Source: JBHJGO01 sp050331715 (GTDB taxonomy: Bacteria; Cyanobacteriota; Cyanobacteriia; Cyanobacteriales; Microcoleaceae). From it: a stretch of DNA of 64,000 nucleotides. Under the pieces are notes generated by a model. It searched no databases and was not told the origin of the DNA. It worked only from the letters and a program-made list of their open reading frames with translations. The stretch covers positions 1 to 64,000 of the forward strand of contig JBHJGO010000027.1 in NCBI GenBank assembly GCA_050331715.1. The letters run 5' to 3'. A program made the position numbers and the translations under genes. Shown here in pieces: positions 24,043 through 32,539 of this stretch; position 1 is the first letter of the stretch, and each line of letters begins with the position of its first letter.

Positions 24043-26679
24043 ATGCGAGCCGAAGAGATCATTCAAAAAAGTGCAAAGATTTTATATCAAAGGGCAGAAA
24101 GCCATTTGAATCAAGGACAAGTAGCAGATGCTCAAAAAGCTTGCGAGCAGCTTTTGAAAATTAAGCCTGATTTTGCACCCGGCTGTAAGTTGTTGGCTGA
24201 TATTCTACAACGGCAGAAACAATTTGATCAGGCTGAACAGCAGTATCGCTATGCTCTTGAATTGCAACCGGACTGGGCAGAAGCCCATGCGAATTTGGGC
24301 AGTGTATTTAGTCGTCGCCAGCACTGGCAGAAGGCAATTCAGTGTTATGAAAAAGCAATTGAGTTGAAACCTGATTTTGCAGGAGCCTATCGCAATCTTG
24401 CCAAGGTTTGGCAACAGTTGAACCAGCCCCAGAAAGCCCTGGAGAGTTCCTATCAAGCTGCAACCTTGGAACCCGAAAAATTAAGCGCTTCAGACCATTA
24501 CAAGCTGGGAACTCAGCTCCAGCAACAGGGAGAACTCCAATTCGCCACAACCTGTTACAAAAATGCCATTGCCCAGGACAAAAAATTCATCTCTGCCTAT
24601 CAATCCCTAGCTGAGGTCTTGAAACATCAGGGGAGAGCAGAAGAAGCAGCTCCCTATTACCGACAGGCCATTGTTTTGGGCGCAACGCCAGCACCGTCAA
24701 CCGCCACACCATTACCTGATATCAAATGGCAATTTGTCCAGTCCACCGCTGCTATAGCAAGAACACCTCAGGAATCATCCACCCCTGGAGAAGTTGAGTT
24801 CCACTCTAGCCCCTCTGCAACCCGTCCCCTCAAGCTAGAACCCCCCGTTGTTTCCAGTGCGAATTCATCGAAGTCAGTGCCATCTCAACCAGCATTATCT
24901 CAACGATCATCCGTTCAGCGCCCTACTTCTGAAAAAAGTTCAGTCGATTACCTGGATCAGGCTCAAGCCTACTGTGTGATGGAAGCTTGGGATGCGGCAA
25001 TTCATGCCTGTCAAGCTGCCTTGAAACTAGATCCAAACCTGGCTGCCGCTTACAAGATTCAAGGAAATGCACTGCAAAAACTGGGAGAAGTTGCAGCCGC
25101 CGTTCGAGCCTACGAGGCCGCCCTGAAAATCCAACCGCAGTTTCCAGAAGTTCTGGCCAATCTTGGCAGTCTCTATGCCCAACAACAACGATTGGAAAAG
25201 GCAGTATCGTGCTATCAACAAGCCATTCAGCAAAATCCTAAGTTTGCCGGAGCCTATCGCAATCTGGCTAAAATTTTCACCCGCATGGGAGACGCACAGC
25301 AAGCTGCCCACTGTTTGCACCAAGCGCTGACTCTCGAACCAGAGAAAGCAACCGTTAGTGAACAAATTAATCTAGCCGATCAATATCTTCAGCAAGGCAA
25401 ACTGAGGGAGGCATTAACACTCTACCAACAGGTCTTGCAACGAGACCCCAAACTTCCGACAGCCCATCGAGGAATCGGAGCCGTTCAAGCCCAACAGGGG
25501 AACTGGGAGGCAGCCGTCGCCGCCTACAAGCAAGCATTGACTCTGAATCCTCAGCAATCCAAACTCTATGAACAGTTAGCTCAAGCATTTCTCAAACAAG
25601 AACAGATCCAGGAGGCAATTGAAAGTTATCAACAGTTGCTGAAGCTGAACCCCCAATCTGTGGTTGCCTACTGCCAACTGGGCGAGATTTTGCAGCAACA
25701 GTGGCGACTATCCGAAGCGGAACCGCTCTATCGTCAGGCGGTGAAACTGAATCCCCAATCCATTCCTGCCTATGTGGGTCTTGGAAAAGTTCTAGCCAAG
25801 CAAGAACAGTGGCAAGCGGCGATTTCTGTCCTGCAACCGATTGTGGAACAGGGGAAGATCTCTGATGCTGAAGTTTATAAGTTCTTAGCAGATGCTCTGG
25901 TCAAAACTGGAGAGTCAGAGGTTGCAATTTCCCATTATCAAACAGCAATTGAACTGAATTTAAGCTCTGCTGATGCCTATCAGAAATTAGCCGACCTGCT
26001 TCGAGAAAAAGGAGAATTTGCAGCGGCTATCTCTGCCTATGAAAAGGCAATTGAACTGGAGCCGGATCAGTTTTGGACACAGAATAGCTTGGCAGACAGT
26101 TTATTTAACCTGGAACGCTGGGAAGATGCGATTCCGTTCTATCAGAAAGCCATTGAATTAGATCCTGAATTTTCCTGGTCACACAACAGCTTAGCGGATT
26201 GCTTCATGAAACTAGAACGATGGTCAGAGGCGATTGAAACCTATCAAAAGGCAGTTAGCTTAAACCCGAATTTTCCCTGGTCACATTACAACTTGGGTAT
26301 TTGTGCAGCTCAGTTAAAAGACTGGCAACAGGCGGTAACTTGCTATCGCCAGGCAATTGAGTTGCAATCAGATTTACCCTCTGTGAAAGAACTTCTAGCC
26401 GATGCCCTGCGTCATCGGGCCAAGGGAGATTTGGAAACTGCTTTCAGTTGCTATCAACGGTTGATTCAGAACGATCCTGAGCACGTAGCCCTCTATCATA
26501 AAGCATTGGAAATCAAGCCCAATCAAGCTCAGCTCTATGTGCAGTTGGCAGACGTTTTAGCTCGCCGTAATCATATTGATGGTGCCATTGTGTTCTACCA
26601 AATGGCGCTACAACTTGAACCTGAAAACCCAGCAATTTCCCAACGCTTCAATCAAGTTCTCGCCAGCCAGAATCGTTAA
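24043..26679 (+). CDS. large tetratricopeptide-repeat protein
   Basis: 878 residues built from two TPR arrays, about 1-215 and 300-878, separated by a Pro/Ser/Thr-rich linker (residues ~215-300, with ATPSTATPLP and SSVQRPTSEKSS). Typical units are AEAHANLGSVFSRRQHWQKA and YEKAIELKPDFAGAYRNLAK. The phrase FAGAYRNLAK appears in both arrays, suggesting internal duplication. There is no signal peptide and no catalytic domain, so it is a cytoplasmic scaffold of unknown partners. In cyanobacteria such proteins often precede glycosyltransferase domains, but none is fused here. The MATE gene starts 9 bp after its stop, so co-transcription is likely. Confidence 0.88.
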   Translation: MRAEEIIQKSAKILYQRAESHLNQGQVADAQKACEQLLKIKPDFAPGCKLLADILQRQKQFDQAEQQYRYALELQPDWAEAHANLGSVFSRRQHWQKAIQCYEKAIELKPDFAGAYRNLAKVWQQLNQPQKALESSYQAATLEPEKLSASDHYKLGTQLQQQGELQFATTCYKNAIAQDKKFISAYQSLAEVLKHQGRAEEAAPYYRQAIVLGATPAPSTATPLPDIKWQFVQSTAAIARTPQESSTPGEVEFHSSPSATRPLKLEPPVVSSANSSKSVPSQPALSQRSSVQRPTSEKSSVDYLDQAQAYCVMEAWDAAIHACQAALKLDPNLAAAYKIQGNALQKLGEVAAAVRAYEAALKIQPQFPEVLANLGSLYAQQQRLEKAVSCYQQAIQQNPKFAGAYRNLAKIFTRMGDAQQAAHCLHQALTLEPEKATVSEQINLADQYLQQGKLREALTLYQQVLQRDPKLPTAHRGIGAVQAQQGNWEAAVAAYKQALTLNPQQSKLYEQLAQAFLKQEQIQEAIESYQQLLKLNPQSVVAYCQLGEILQQQWRLSEAEPLYRQAVKLNPQSIPAYVGLGKVLAKQEQWQAAISVLQPIVEQGKISDAEVYKFLADALVKTGESEVAISHYQTAIELNLSSADAYQKLADLLREKGEFAAAISAYEKAIELEPDQFWTQNSLADSLFNLERWEDAIPFYQKAIELDPEFSWSHNSLADCFMKLERWSEAIETYQKAVSLNPNFPWSHYNLGICAAQLKDWQQAVTCYRQAIELQSDLPSVKELLADALRHRAKGDLETAFSCYQRLIQNDPEHVALYHKALEIKPNQAQLYVQLADVLARRNHIDGAIVFYQMALQLEPENPAISQRFNQVLASQNR

Positions 26680-26687
26680 GAAAACCC

Positions 26688-27995
26688 ATGAAACTTGATG
26701 AACTAAAACACCGCTTTTTCAAACTAGCGGCCTTTAATATCCTGTCCAATTTAATGGTTCCCCTGGCTAGTTTAGTGGATACGGCCTTCTTGGGGCATTT
26801 GGCTGAAATTCGGCATTTGGCAGGAGTGGCTTTGGCCGCCGTTCTATTCAAATATCTCTACTGGACATTTGGATTTCTTCGGATGGCGACGACAGGATTA
26901 ACGGCTCAGGCAATGGGTCGTCGGGATAAAGAAACAGTTTGGTTGATTCTACTACGGAATAGCATTCTGGCCTGTTTGATTGGGTGCATGATTCTGTTAT
27001 TACGAGTTCCAGTGCGAGAAATCGGTTTCTGGATTTTGAGAGCAGCACCAGAAATTGAAACATCTGGACAAGACTACTACAATGCTCTGGTCTGGGGCGC
27101 GCCCGCAACTCTAATCAACTTTGCACTCCTGGGTTGGTTCCTGGGTCGGGAAAACGGACGTCAGGTGTTACTCCTGTCAATGGTGAGTAATCTCAGCAAT
27201 ATTGCTTTAAATTATTGGTTCATTGTTCAGTTGGGTTGGGCAAGTGCTGGAGCCGGAGCTGCAACTGCCCTGAGTCAGTACTTAATGTTAGTTACGGGAT
27301 TGATTTTCATTGTTTGGGAGCAGCCAGGAAAGATGCTACGAACGGTTGCTCCTCAAATTTGGAATTGGAGTGAATTGAAGGCTTCCATTATCTTGAACTC
27401 AAATATTCTAATCCGTACTTTTGCGATCATTTCGGTCTTTTCCCTCTTCATCAATTTCAGTGCAAATTTAGGAACCGAAGTTCTGGCGATTAATGCGCTG
27501 TTAATGGAAGTAATTGGCTTGTCGGCCTATTTTTTAGATGGGTTAGCATTCGCCACGGAGAGTTTGGCAGGTAATTTTCAGGGAGAATCCGATAGCAGTC
27601 AACTGAGACAGCTCCTACGACTCTCAGGAGGATTAAGCCTGGGTCTGGGTTTGAGTCTACCCCTAATCTTTATCACTGTGCCGAGGATTTTCTTTCAACT
27701 GCTCACGAGTCACAGCGAGATTATCGACGGGATTGAACAGTATGTTCTATGGCTATTACCTGTGATCGGTTTTGGTTCGATTGCCTTCATGTTAGATGGA
27801 TATTTTTTAGGATTGACCGCAGGAAAAGTTCTACGGCAATCAGCCGTCCTTTCAGCCATAGTCGCCTGTATTCCCATGTTAATCAACCTGCGATTTTTCC
27901 AGAGTATTCATCTGCTTTGGTTTGCCCTGGCACTATTTATGTTGTTCAGAGGCTTAACTCTAGGGCGACAAGTCGCTCCGACTTTAAGTCGATAA
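26688..27995 (+). CDS. MATE-family efflux transporter, DinF type
   Basis: A 435-residue polytopic membrane protein with about 12 hydrophobic segments in two homologous halves. The N-terminus has KLAAFNILSNLMVPLASLVDTAFLGHL, which matches the MATE signature (NI.....P...D...LG). Further blocks are TTGLTAQAMGRRD and DGLAFATESLAGN. DinF-type MATE proteins export cationic drugs or metabolites by Na+ or H+ antiport; the substrate is unknown. It is 9 bp downstream of the TPR gene, and an operon with it is likely. Confidence 0.9.
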   Translation: MKLDELKHRFFKLAAFNILSNLMVPLASLVDTAFLGHLAEIRHLAGVALAAVLFKYLYWTFGFLRMATTGLTAQAMGRRDKETVWLILLRNSILACLIGCMILLLRVPVREIGFWILRAAPEIETSGQDYYNALVWGAPATLINFALLGWFLGRENGRQVLLLSMVSNLSNIALNYWFIVQLGWASAGAGAATALSQYLMLVTGLIFIVWEQPGKMLRTVAPQIWNWSELKASIILNSNILIRTFAIISVFSLFINFSANLGTEVLAINALLMEVIGLSAYFLDGLAFATESLAGNFQGESDSSQLRQLLRLSGGLSLGLGLSLPLIFITVPRIFFQLLTSHSEIIDGIEQYVLWLLPVIGFGSIAFMLDGYFLGLTAGKVLRQSAVLSAIVACIPMLINLRFFQSIHLLWFALALFMLFRGLTLGRQVAPTLSR

Positions 27996-28129
27996 TTTGT
28001 CGATAATTTATTGGGTTGAAAATATCAGTAACATGATTCTCGTGTAGGCAGTAATCCAGGCAATCCGCTCTCACTGTCTGGCGAGCTGCTATGCTAGAGG
28101 TCTAGAGTATTAACCAGAACTCTCTTGGC

Positions 28130-28873
28130 ATGGTTTTACAGGTTCGCCCCCAGCAGAAATCACCCACAGTCACTTGGGAAGCACTTCCAGCCGATTTTGT
28201 TCTGCCCGATGTCCCTGTGGAAAATATTCAACAACCTACTCAAGCTGCTTCGTTAACCGACGCTCTAGGTGCTGCTGAGTACATTCAGCCCCAAATGTTA
28301 ATTGGCTCAAATTTTGGCCTGGTGGCCACAGTCAATGCCAAAACCGTTGTGAAAGCGCCCGATTGGTTTTACGTTCCTCAGGTTCAGCCCGTTGCCCCCG
28401 GTGTGATCCGTCGCAGTTATACCCCCCACGTAGAGGGAGAACCTGTAGCTGTTGTAATGGAGTTTCTTTCTGATACAGAAGGGGGAGAACTATCCATCCG
28501 TTCATCGCCGCCCTACGGTAAGTTGTACTTCTACGAACAGATCTTGCAAGTTCCAACCTATGTTACCTTTGACCCCTATGACTTGAGCTTGCAAGTGCGA
28601 TGTTTGCAGAAGGAGCGATATGTACTGCAAACTGTCAATGAAAATGGGCAGTTTTGGATTCCTGAACTAGAGCTGTTTTTGGGGATTTGGTCTGGAGAAC
28701 GTTTAGGACACAACATCAATTGGCTCCGTTGGTGGGATCGGTCTGGCAATCTGTTGCTGTGGAGTAGCGAACAGGCTGAACAGGAGCGTCAACGGGCTGA
28801 GCAGGAAAGCCAACGGGCTGAGGCTTTAGCGGCTAAATTGCGAGAATTCGGGGTTGATCCTGAGTCACTCTAA
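28130..28873 (+). CDS. Uma2-family (DUF820) restriction-endonuclease-fold protein
   Basis: A 247-residue Uma2 protein. The core is APDWFYVPQVQPV, EPVAVVMEFLSDTEGGEL with the active-site Glu, PYGKLYFYEQILQVPTYVTFD, then FWIPELELFLGIWSG and INWLRWWDRSG. It ends in a coiled coil (EQAEQERQRAEQESQRAEAL) and LREFGVDPESL, a tail common in cyanobacterial Uma2 proteins. The function is unresolved. Its build parallels the gene at 19695-20405. It stands between MATE and kinase-like genes. Confidence 0.88.
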   Translation: MVLQVRPQQKSPTVTWEALPADFVLPDVPVENIQQPTQAASLTDALGAAEYIQPQMLIGSNFGLVATVNAKTVVKAPDWFYVPQVQPVAPGVIRRSYTPHVEGEPVAVVMEFLSDTEGGELSIRSSPPYGKLYFYEQILQVPTYVTFDPYDLSLQVRCLQKERYVLQTVNENGQFWIPELELFLGIWSGERLGHNINWLRWWDRSGNLLLWSSEQAEQERQRAEQESQRAEALAAKLREFGVDPESL

Positions 28874-28901
28874 AATAATTTCCCGAAATTAGAAATCGTT
28901 G

Positions 28902-29267
28902 ATGCTTTACATTTTTGGCGGCTTGCCGGGTACAGGGAAATCCACACTAGCTGCGGCACTGGCCCATCAATGCAATGCCCTTTACCTACGGATTGACACC
29001 ATTGAACAGGCCATGAAAAATGCAGGCATTACGGAAATCGGGCCCCTGGGTTACGAAGTGGCCTATAAAGTTGCTTTAGAGAATCTTCGTTTAGGAACTG
29101 ATGTTGTGGCAGATTCAGTGAATCCATTGAAAATCACGCGAGATGCCTGGCGAGAAATCGCAGCTCAAGCCAACAGTCCATTTGTGGAGATCGAAATTAT
29201 CTGCTCGGATCTGAAAGAACATCGCATTCTTATCAGCGGAAAACCCAACACTTTTCAAACATGCTGA
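28902..29267 (+). pseudogene. truncated P-loop kinase/ATPase (AAA_33, zeta-toxin-like)
   Basis: 121 residues with an intact Walker A (FGGLPGTGKST), LYLRIDTIEQAM, and the block VADSVNPLKITRDAWREIA. The family normally runs to about 170 residues, with an arginine-rich EHRHRVETR region after the fourth strand. Here the reading diverges right at KEHR into ILISGKPNTFQTC and stops. No other frame downstream restores the family ending, so this looks like a 3' deletion. The ATG at 28902 is used; a TTG directly before it is also in frame. It is probably inactive, although the ATP-binding part is whole. Confidence 0.6.
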
Positions 29268-29314
29268 GTTTTCCCAGGAAGCAGACTATGGAAACTCGAT
29301 AACGAAGTTACCTG

Positions 29315-30061
29315 CTAGTTCTGACAGAATGTTTCGTGAACACCGTCTAGCAATAGGTTCAAGGCTACAACCGCTTGCTCAACTGCGGCTAGAGCTTCCC
29401 GTTGCTGTTCAGGAGTTTCACATAGATCAACCAAAGCTTCACGAGTAACTTGGCTGTGGATTTCATCGGCCTTTTCGTGTACCTGGAAGAAGGACAATGC
29501 CCGATCATTGTCAATATTATAGAACTGCTTCAATCCGGCAATTTTTGTGGTGGAAACTTCAGGAATTTGAGATTCGTAAGCATAGAGTGCTGCCAGACCA
29601 ACAGCTGGATTTTCACTGCGGGCCAATCGCTTCAGTGTTGTAACAGATTCCTTAGTTTTCTCTAAATGCTCACGGTTTAGAACAGCTTCACGATCAACAC
29701 CTAGACCCTCTGCAAAACGTAGCCAGAGTTCAGGATGATTGACTGCACCATGCTCCTCTTCAATCAAGTTTTCCAGCAGCATGCGACGAATTTTCAGATC
29801 ATCACAAGCAGCATGGGTCGCACTAACATAGGTGGGGAAGTAATGAACTTGCAGGTAATACTCCTGAGCATACTCCTGCAACATTTCTAGGGACAACTTA
29901 CCCTCATTCCACAGTTGGTAGAAAGGGTGTTGAAGTAGGTGATTTTGCTCAATTACTGCGTCTAGTTGAGCTAGAAACTCAGAGTTAGTCGTTGATTTTT
30001 CCTGGGATAATTTCTCTTGGGCTAGCATGTGTCGAAAATCTCTCAACTCAATAATTTCCAT
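29315..30061 (-). CDS. CADD/PqqC-like (TENA/THI-4 fold) diiron protein, probable folate-pathway enzyme
   Basis: A 248-residue haem-oxygenase-fold protein. Blocks typical of the CADD family are EYAQEYYLQVHYFPTYV, NLIEEEHGAVNHPELWLRFAEGLG, AALYAYESQIPEVSTTK and SFFQVHEKADEIHS, which hold the Glu/His/Asp ligands of a dinuclear metal site. CADD-like proteins are linked to para-aminobenzoate supply for folate by self-sacrificing chemistry in chlamydiae. The cyanobacterial members are annotated as putative folate-metabolism proteins. Length and start (MEIIELRDF) are normal. PqqC itself is unlikely because no pqq genes are here. Confidence 0.82.
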   Translation of the reverse strand: MEIIELRDFRHMLAQEKLSQEKSTTNSEFLAQLDAVIEQNHLLQHPFYQLWNEGKLSLEMLQEYAQEYYLQVHYFPTYVSATHAACDDLKIRRMLLENLIEEEHGAVNHPELWLRFAEGLGVDREAVLNREHLEKTKESVTTLKRLARSENPAVGLAALYAYESQIPEVSTTKIAGLKQFYNIDNDRALSFFQVHEKADEIHSQVTREALVDLCETPEQQREALAAVEQAVVALNLLLDGVHETFCQN

Positions 30062-30116
30062 ATCTTACACTAATGCTGTAACGGCTCTAGTACACACTTC
30101 CGGGCGGATGAACCCA

Positions 30117-30830
30117 TTACAGTAAACCCGTGTGGACAATCTCCATCACGAGCCCGGTTGAATCCATTTCAGGTTGTAGAGGCAATGTGACAAGACTCTT
30201 TTGACTTGATGTAACCGCACAGACTAGGGCATCAACAATATCGTCATCTGCCACCTGACTTTTGCGATATTCCTGCCGGGCTGTAGCAAAAATTTGCGCC
30301 GCATCGGGACAATATTTTGATAAGACCTGTAATCGTTGCTTGAGTCCCAGCTCTGTTTTTTTGGAATGTTCGATAATTTTCTGTCCATTCAAAGCCCAAA
30401 AACAAACTTCTGGATGGCTCTCCCGAATTGTTTCCTCTCCTGGGCGGGATTGCAAATACTGATCCACCTCCCGGATTTTAGGAAGGATGTTCCAGGTTTG
30501 TTTGGACAGCTTGCGCCCGGAACAGCGATAGTTCTCCTGGCTGGCCTGTTGGTAATCCTGCACTTCCAACACAGAACGCACAGGAGCAGGAAAAATACTG
30601 GAACTCCGTTTGGGCTTGAGCAACTTCCTGGCTTCTAGATCGCACAGCCGTTCAGTTGGGTTGACATCCCGCAGACCAATGGGAATATCAACCAAAATTT
30701 GCTGCTGCCCATGCCGCAGCGTTTGAATTTCTGCGAAGGTGTTCAACGTACCAAAGCACCAGGTCTGATCCAGATTGAGTCCGATATAGAACCAACCCGA
30801 ACGACAGCCATCCAATCCCAGGTATTGCAT
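30117..30830 (-). CDS. DUF429-family protein (predicted RNase H-like nuclease)
   Basis: 237 residues from ATG at 30830 (MQYLGLDGCRSGWFYIGL). Blocks are LVDIPIGLRD, the Arg-rich RLCDLEARKLLKPKRSSSIFPAPVRSVLE, RESHPEVCFWALNG and the acidic AADDDIVDALVCA-like block (VADDDIVDALVC). These fit DUF429, proposed to have an RNase H-like fold with conserved Asp/Glu; no activity is established. A longer upstream reading overlaps the aldo/keto reductase gene and has no family similarity, so the shorter start is used. It begins 10 bp downstream of the reductase stop and may be co-transcribed with it. Confidence 0.8.
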   Translation of the reverse strand: MQYLGLDGCRSGWFYIGLNLDQTWCFGTLNTFAEIQTLRHGQQQILVDIPIGLRDVNPTERLCDLEARKLLKPKRSSSIFPAPVRSVLEVQDYQQASQENYRCSGRKLSKQTWNILPKIREVDQYLQSRPGEETIRESHPEVCFWALNGQKIIEHSKKTELGLKQRLQVLSKYCPDAAQIFATARQEYRKSQVADDDIVDALVCAVTSSQKSLVTLPLQPEMDSTGLVMEIVHTGLL

Positions 30831-30840
30831 GAAATTTGTA

Positions 30841-31938
30841 TCAAGAAGGTTTCCGACCTGCGGCGAAATAACTATGATGGGATGGCGGGCGGCGTGCCAC
30901 CCGCCATTCAGCCTCCGTTGATACAATATCAAAAAAAAATAAACGGGTCTGAAAAATATTTTGCACCATCTTTTTAGGGGAATTGGCGGCGGCTTGATCC
31001 AGGGCAGTAACTTCCGCGTCATCGAGCTGCCAACCCAAAGCTCCCAAATTTTCCTGAGCCTGCTGAATCGTTTTTGCTCCCGGAATTGGAATGGTTCCTT
31101 TACAGATACACCAATTTAGCGCCACCTGAGCCATCGTCTTCTGGCGCTGTTGGGCAATTTCCTGCAAACAGTCCAGGAGGGATTGAATACCGGGGAGTAA
31201 TTGCCGAAACAATAGCCCTCGAATTCCTTTAGGCAAGGAGTTTTTATCCTGATACTTGCCTGTCAGCAAGCCTAAACCCAGTGGGCTATAGGCGATTAAC
31301 TGAATATTCAGTTCGTCACAGACCTGCTTCAGCTCCAATTCCACAAGGGGATAGGTAGAGAGCAGAGAGCACTGAACTTGTAGGGTGGCGATCGCCACTC
31401 CTCGCTCAGCAAATCGTTGATGAACTTTTCTCAACCGTTTTGGCCCATAGTTCGATAGCCCCACATAACCAGCCAAACCCTGCTCACAGGCATTGATTAA
31501 ACCCTCTAACAGCGCTTGCTCTTGCCAGGGGAAATAATTGGCCGTTGACCAGTGCATTTGCACGAGATCTACGGTTCGGCCCAGTCGCTGGGTTGAGGCT
31601 CTACAGGCAGCCACCATTGAATTGGGCGTGAGTCGCCAAGGATAGGCAGCTAGCTTGGTGGCCAGACAAATATTCTCTCGATTAACACCGGAATATTCCT
31701 GGGAAAACTGCCCCAACAACGCTTCACTGCGACCATTGAGTTTCCCCGTACCATAGGAATCTCCAGTGTCAAACAGGGTAACTCCATGTTCAACACACAG
31801 ATTGAATACCTGCTGCAACTGCTGATCCATCCCAGGGTCGTATCCCCATAACAGGCGATTGCCCCATGCCCAGGTTCCACAGCCCATTCTGGGGAGGGAA
31901 AGTTTGGGAGGGGAAATGTCTTGTTCCTGGATTAACAA
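30841..31938 (-). CDS. aldo/keto reductase with run-on C-terminus
   Basis: A 365-residue NADPH-dependent aldo/keto reductase. Core blocks are MGCGTWAWGN, LFDTGDSYGTGKLNGRSE (catalytic Asp/Tyr), ICLATKLA (catalytic Lys), VDLVQMHWS (catalytic His), YVGLSNYGPKRL, IQLIAYSPLGLGLLTGKY and IPIPGAKTIQQAQENLGALGW. The family's conserved part ends at about SPKKMVQNIFQTR. The remaining 30 residues (LFFFDIVSTEAEWRVARR and on) follow a T9 run in the coding strand (30931-30939) and a large palindrome, and look like read-through. With ten T's the frame would stop at once. The substrate is unknown. Confidence 0.88.
   Translation of the reverse strand: MLIQEQDISPPKLSLPRMGCGTWAWGNRLLWGYDPGMDQQLQQVFNLCVEHGVTLFDTGDSYGTGKLNGRSEALLGQFSQEYSGVNRENICLATKLAAYPWRLTPNSMVAACRASTQRLGRTVDLVQMHWSTANYFPWQEQALLEGLINACEQGLAGYVGLSNYGPKRLRKVHQRFAERGVAIATLQVQCSLLSTYPLVELELKQVCDELNIQLIAYSPLGLGLLTGKYQDKNSLPKGIRGLLFRQLLPGIQSLLDCLQEIAQQRQKTMAQVALNWCICKGTIPIPGAKTIQQAQENLGALGWQLDDAEVTALDQAAANSPKKMVQNIFQTRLFFFDIVSTEAEWRVARRPPSHHSYFAAGRKPS
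30882..30907. repeat. 26-bp near-perfect palindrome in the 3' end of the aldo/keto reductase gene
   Basis: ATGGCGGG (30882-30889) pairs with CCCGCCAT (30900-30907), with inner GGC/GCC pairs and one mismatch. There is no T-run on either side, so it is not an ordinary terminator. It may be a small intergenic palindromic element captured into the reading frame, or a processing signal. Confidence 0.55.
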
Positions 31939-31970
31939 CGGTCTATAGGAATCAACTAACGGTTAATAAA

Positions 31971-32349
31971 CGGGACTGGCCGGATTCGAACCGGCGACCT
32001 AGCGCTTCAGATTGGTGTGAGTTTCCCCACTCTCTGGACTATTCCTTCACCGTGGGTTGTCGGCCATTGAACGTTGCATTGAACATTACATTGAACGCCG
32101 ATGAACCTTTAGGTGGTGGCCGTTATGTTCGAGAAGATTTGGGTTTGACTCCCCGAACCAGTCTCTGAACCTTCTCTACCCCTAATTATGTAGAGCTTGG
32201 CTCAAGATTACCCTATTCACTGCAAGTTCATAGAGAACTGGCGAGGAACTTAGGCTTCCTTGAGTTTGACCACATTCACACCTGGAGTTTCCTGCCAGGG
32301 TGCCCGATTTTCAGGAGGCGCTTGCTCTATCCATCTGAGCCACAGCCCC
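31971..32349 (-). tRNA. trnR-CCU: tRNA-Arg(CCU), interrupted by a group I intron
   Basis: The 5' exon (32313-32349, 37 nt) holds acceptor GGGGCTG, D-arm GCTCAGATGGATAGAGC, and anticodon-stem AGCGC followed by CTCCT. The 3' exon (31971-32007) gives AA, stem GCGCT, variable AGGTC, T-arm GCCGG-TTCGAAT-CCGGC and acceptor CAGTCCC plus discriminator G. All helices pair (one G-U in the acceptor), and the anticodon is CCU. The intron sits directly after the third anticodon base. The 3' CCA is not encoded. The same intron position is known for cyanobacterial tRNA-Arg(CCU). Confidence 0.93.
32008..32312 (-). ncRNA. group I intron in tRNA-Arg(CCU), 305 nt
   Basis: The intron starts with G after a U-ending 5' exon and ends with G (complement of 32008) before the 3' exon, as group I chemistry needs. 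Conserved elements on the minus strand are Q-like AATCTTGAGCC (32199-32209), R GTTCAGAGACTGG (32158-32170) and S-like AAGGAATAGTCCAGAG (32032-32047), and GACT/AGTC forms P7. No homing endonuclease is encoded. A repeated GTTCAATG motif (three copies around 32066-32095) occupies one variable loop. It is probably self-splicing. Confidence 0.9.
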
Positions 32350-32539
32350 AACTAGGCTACAGCGAACTATGCTGCATCTATCTATTTTAGCAAAACTGCG
32401 GGAAGCCCTACCCACGATCTTCGATTTGTGGTCGTATCAGAGGATCACTAAGGTGGGCTTTGCTCAGTAGTCCGCAGTTTACTCGCGGATAGGATAACAA
32501 CCTAGCTGAAAGTGGTGCTGGAACGAAGCCATTGTTTCC

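Noticed and set aside
30117..31022. Longer 301-codon reading of the DUF429 gene
   Set aside because: The first 64 codons overlap the aldo/keto reductase frame and derive from the palindrome/T-run region; the family start is at 30830.
31866..32168. 100-codon plus-strand frame over the tRNA-Arg region
   Set aside because: It runs across the tRNA 3' exon and the group I intron, which explain the sequence.
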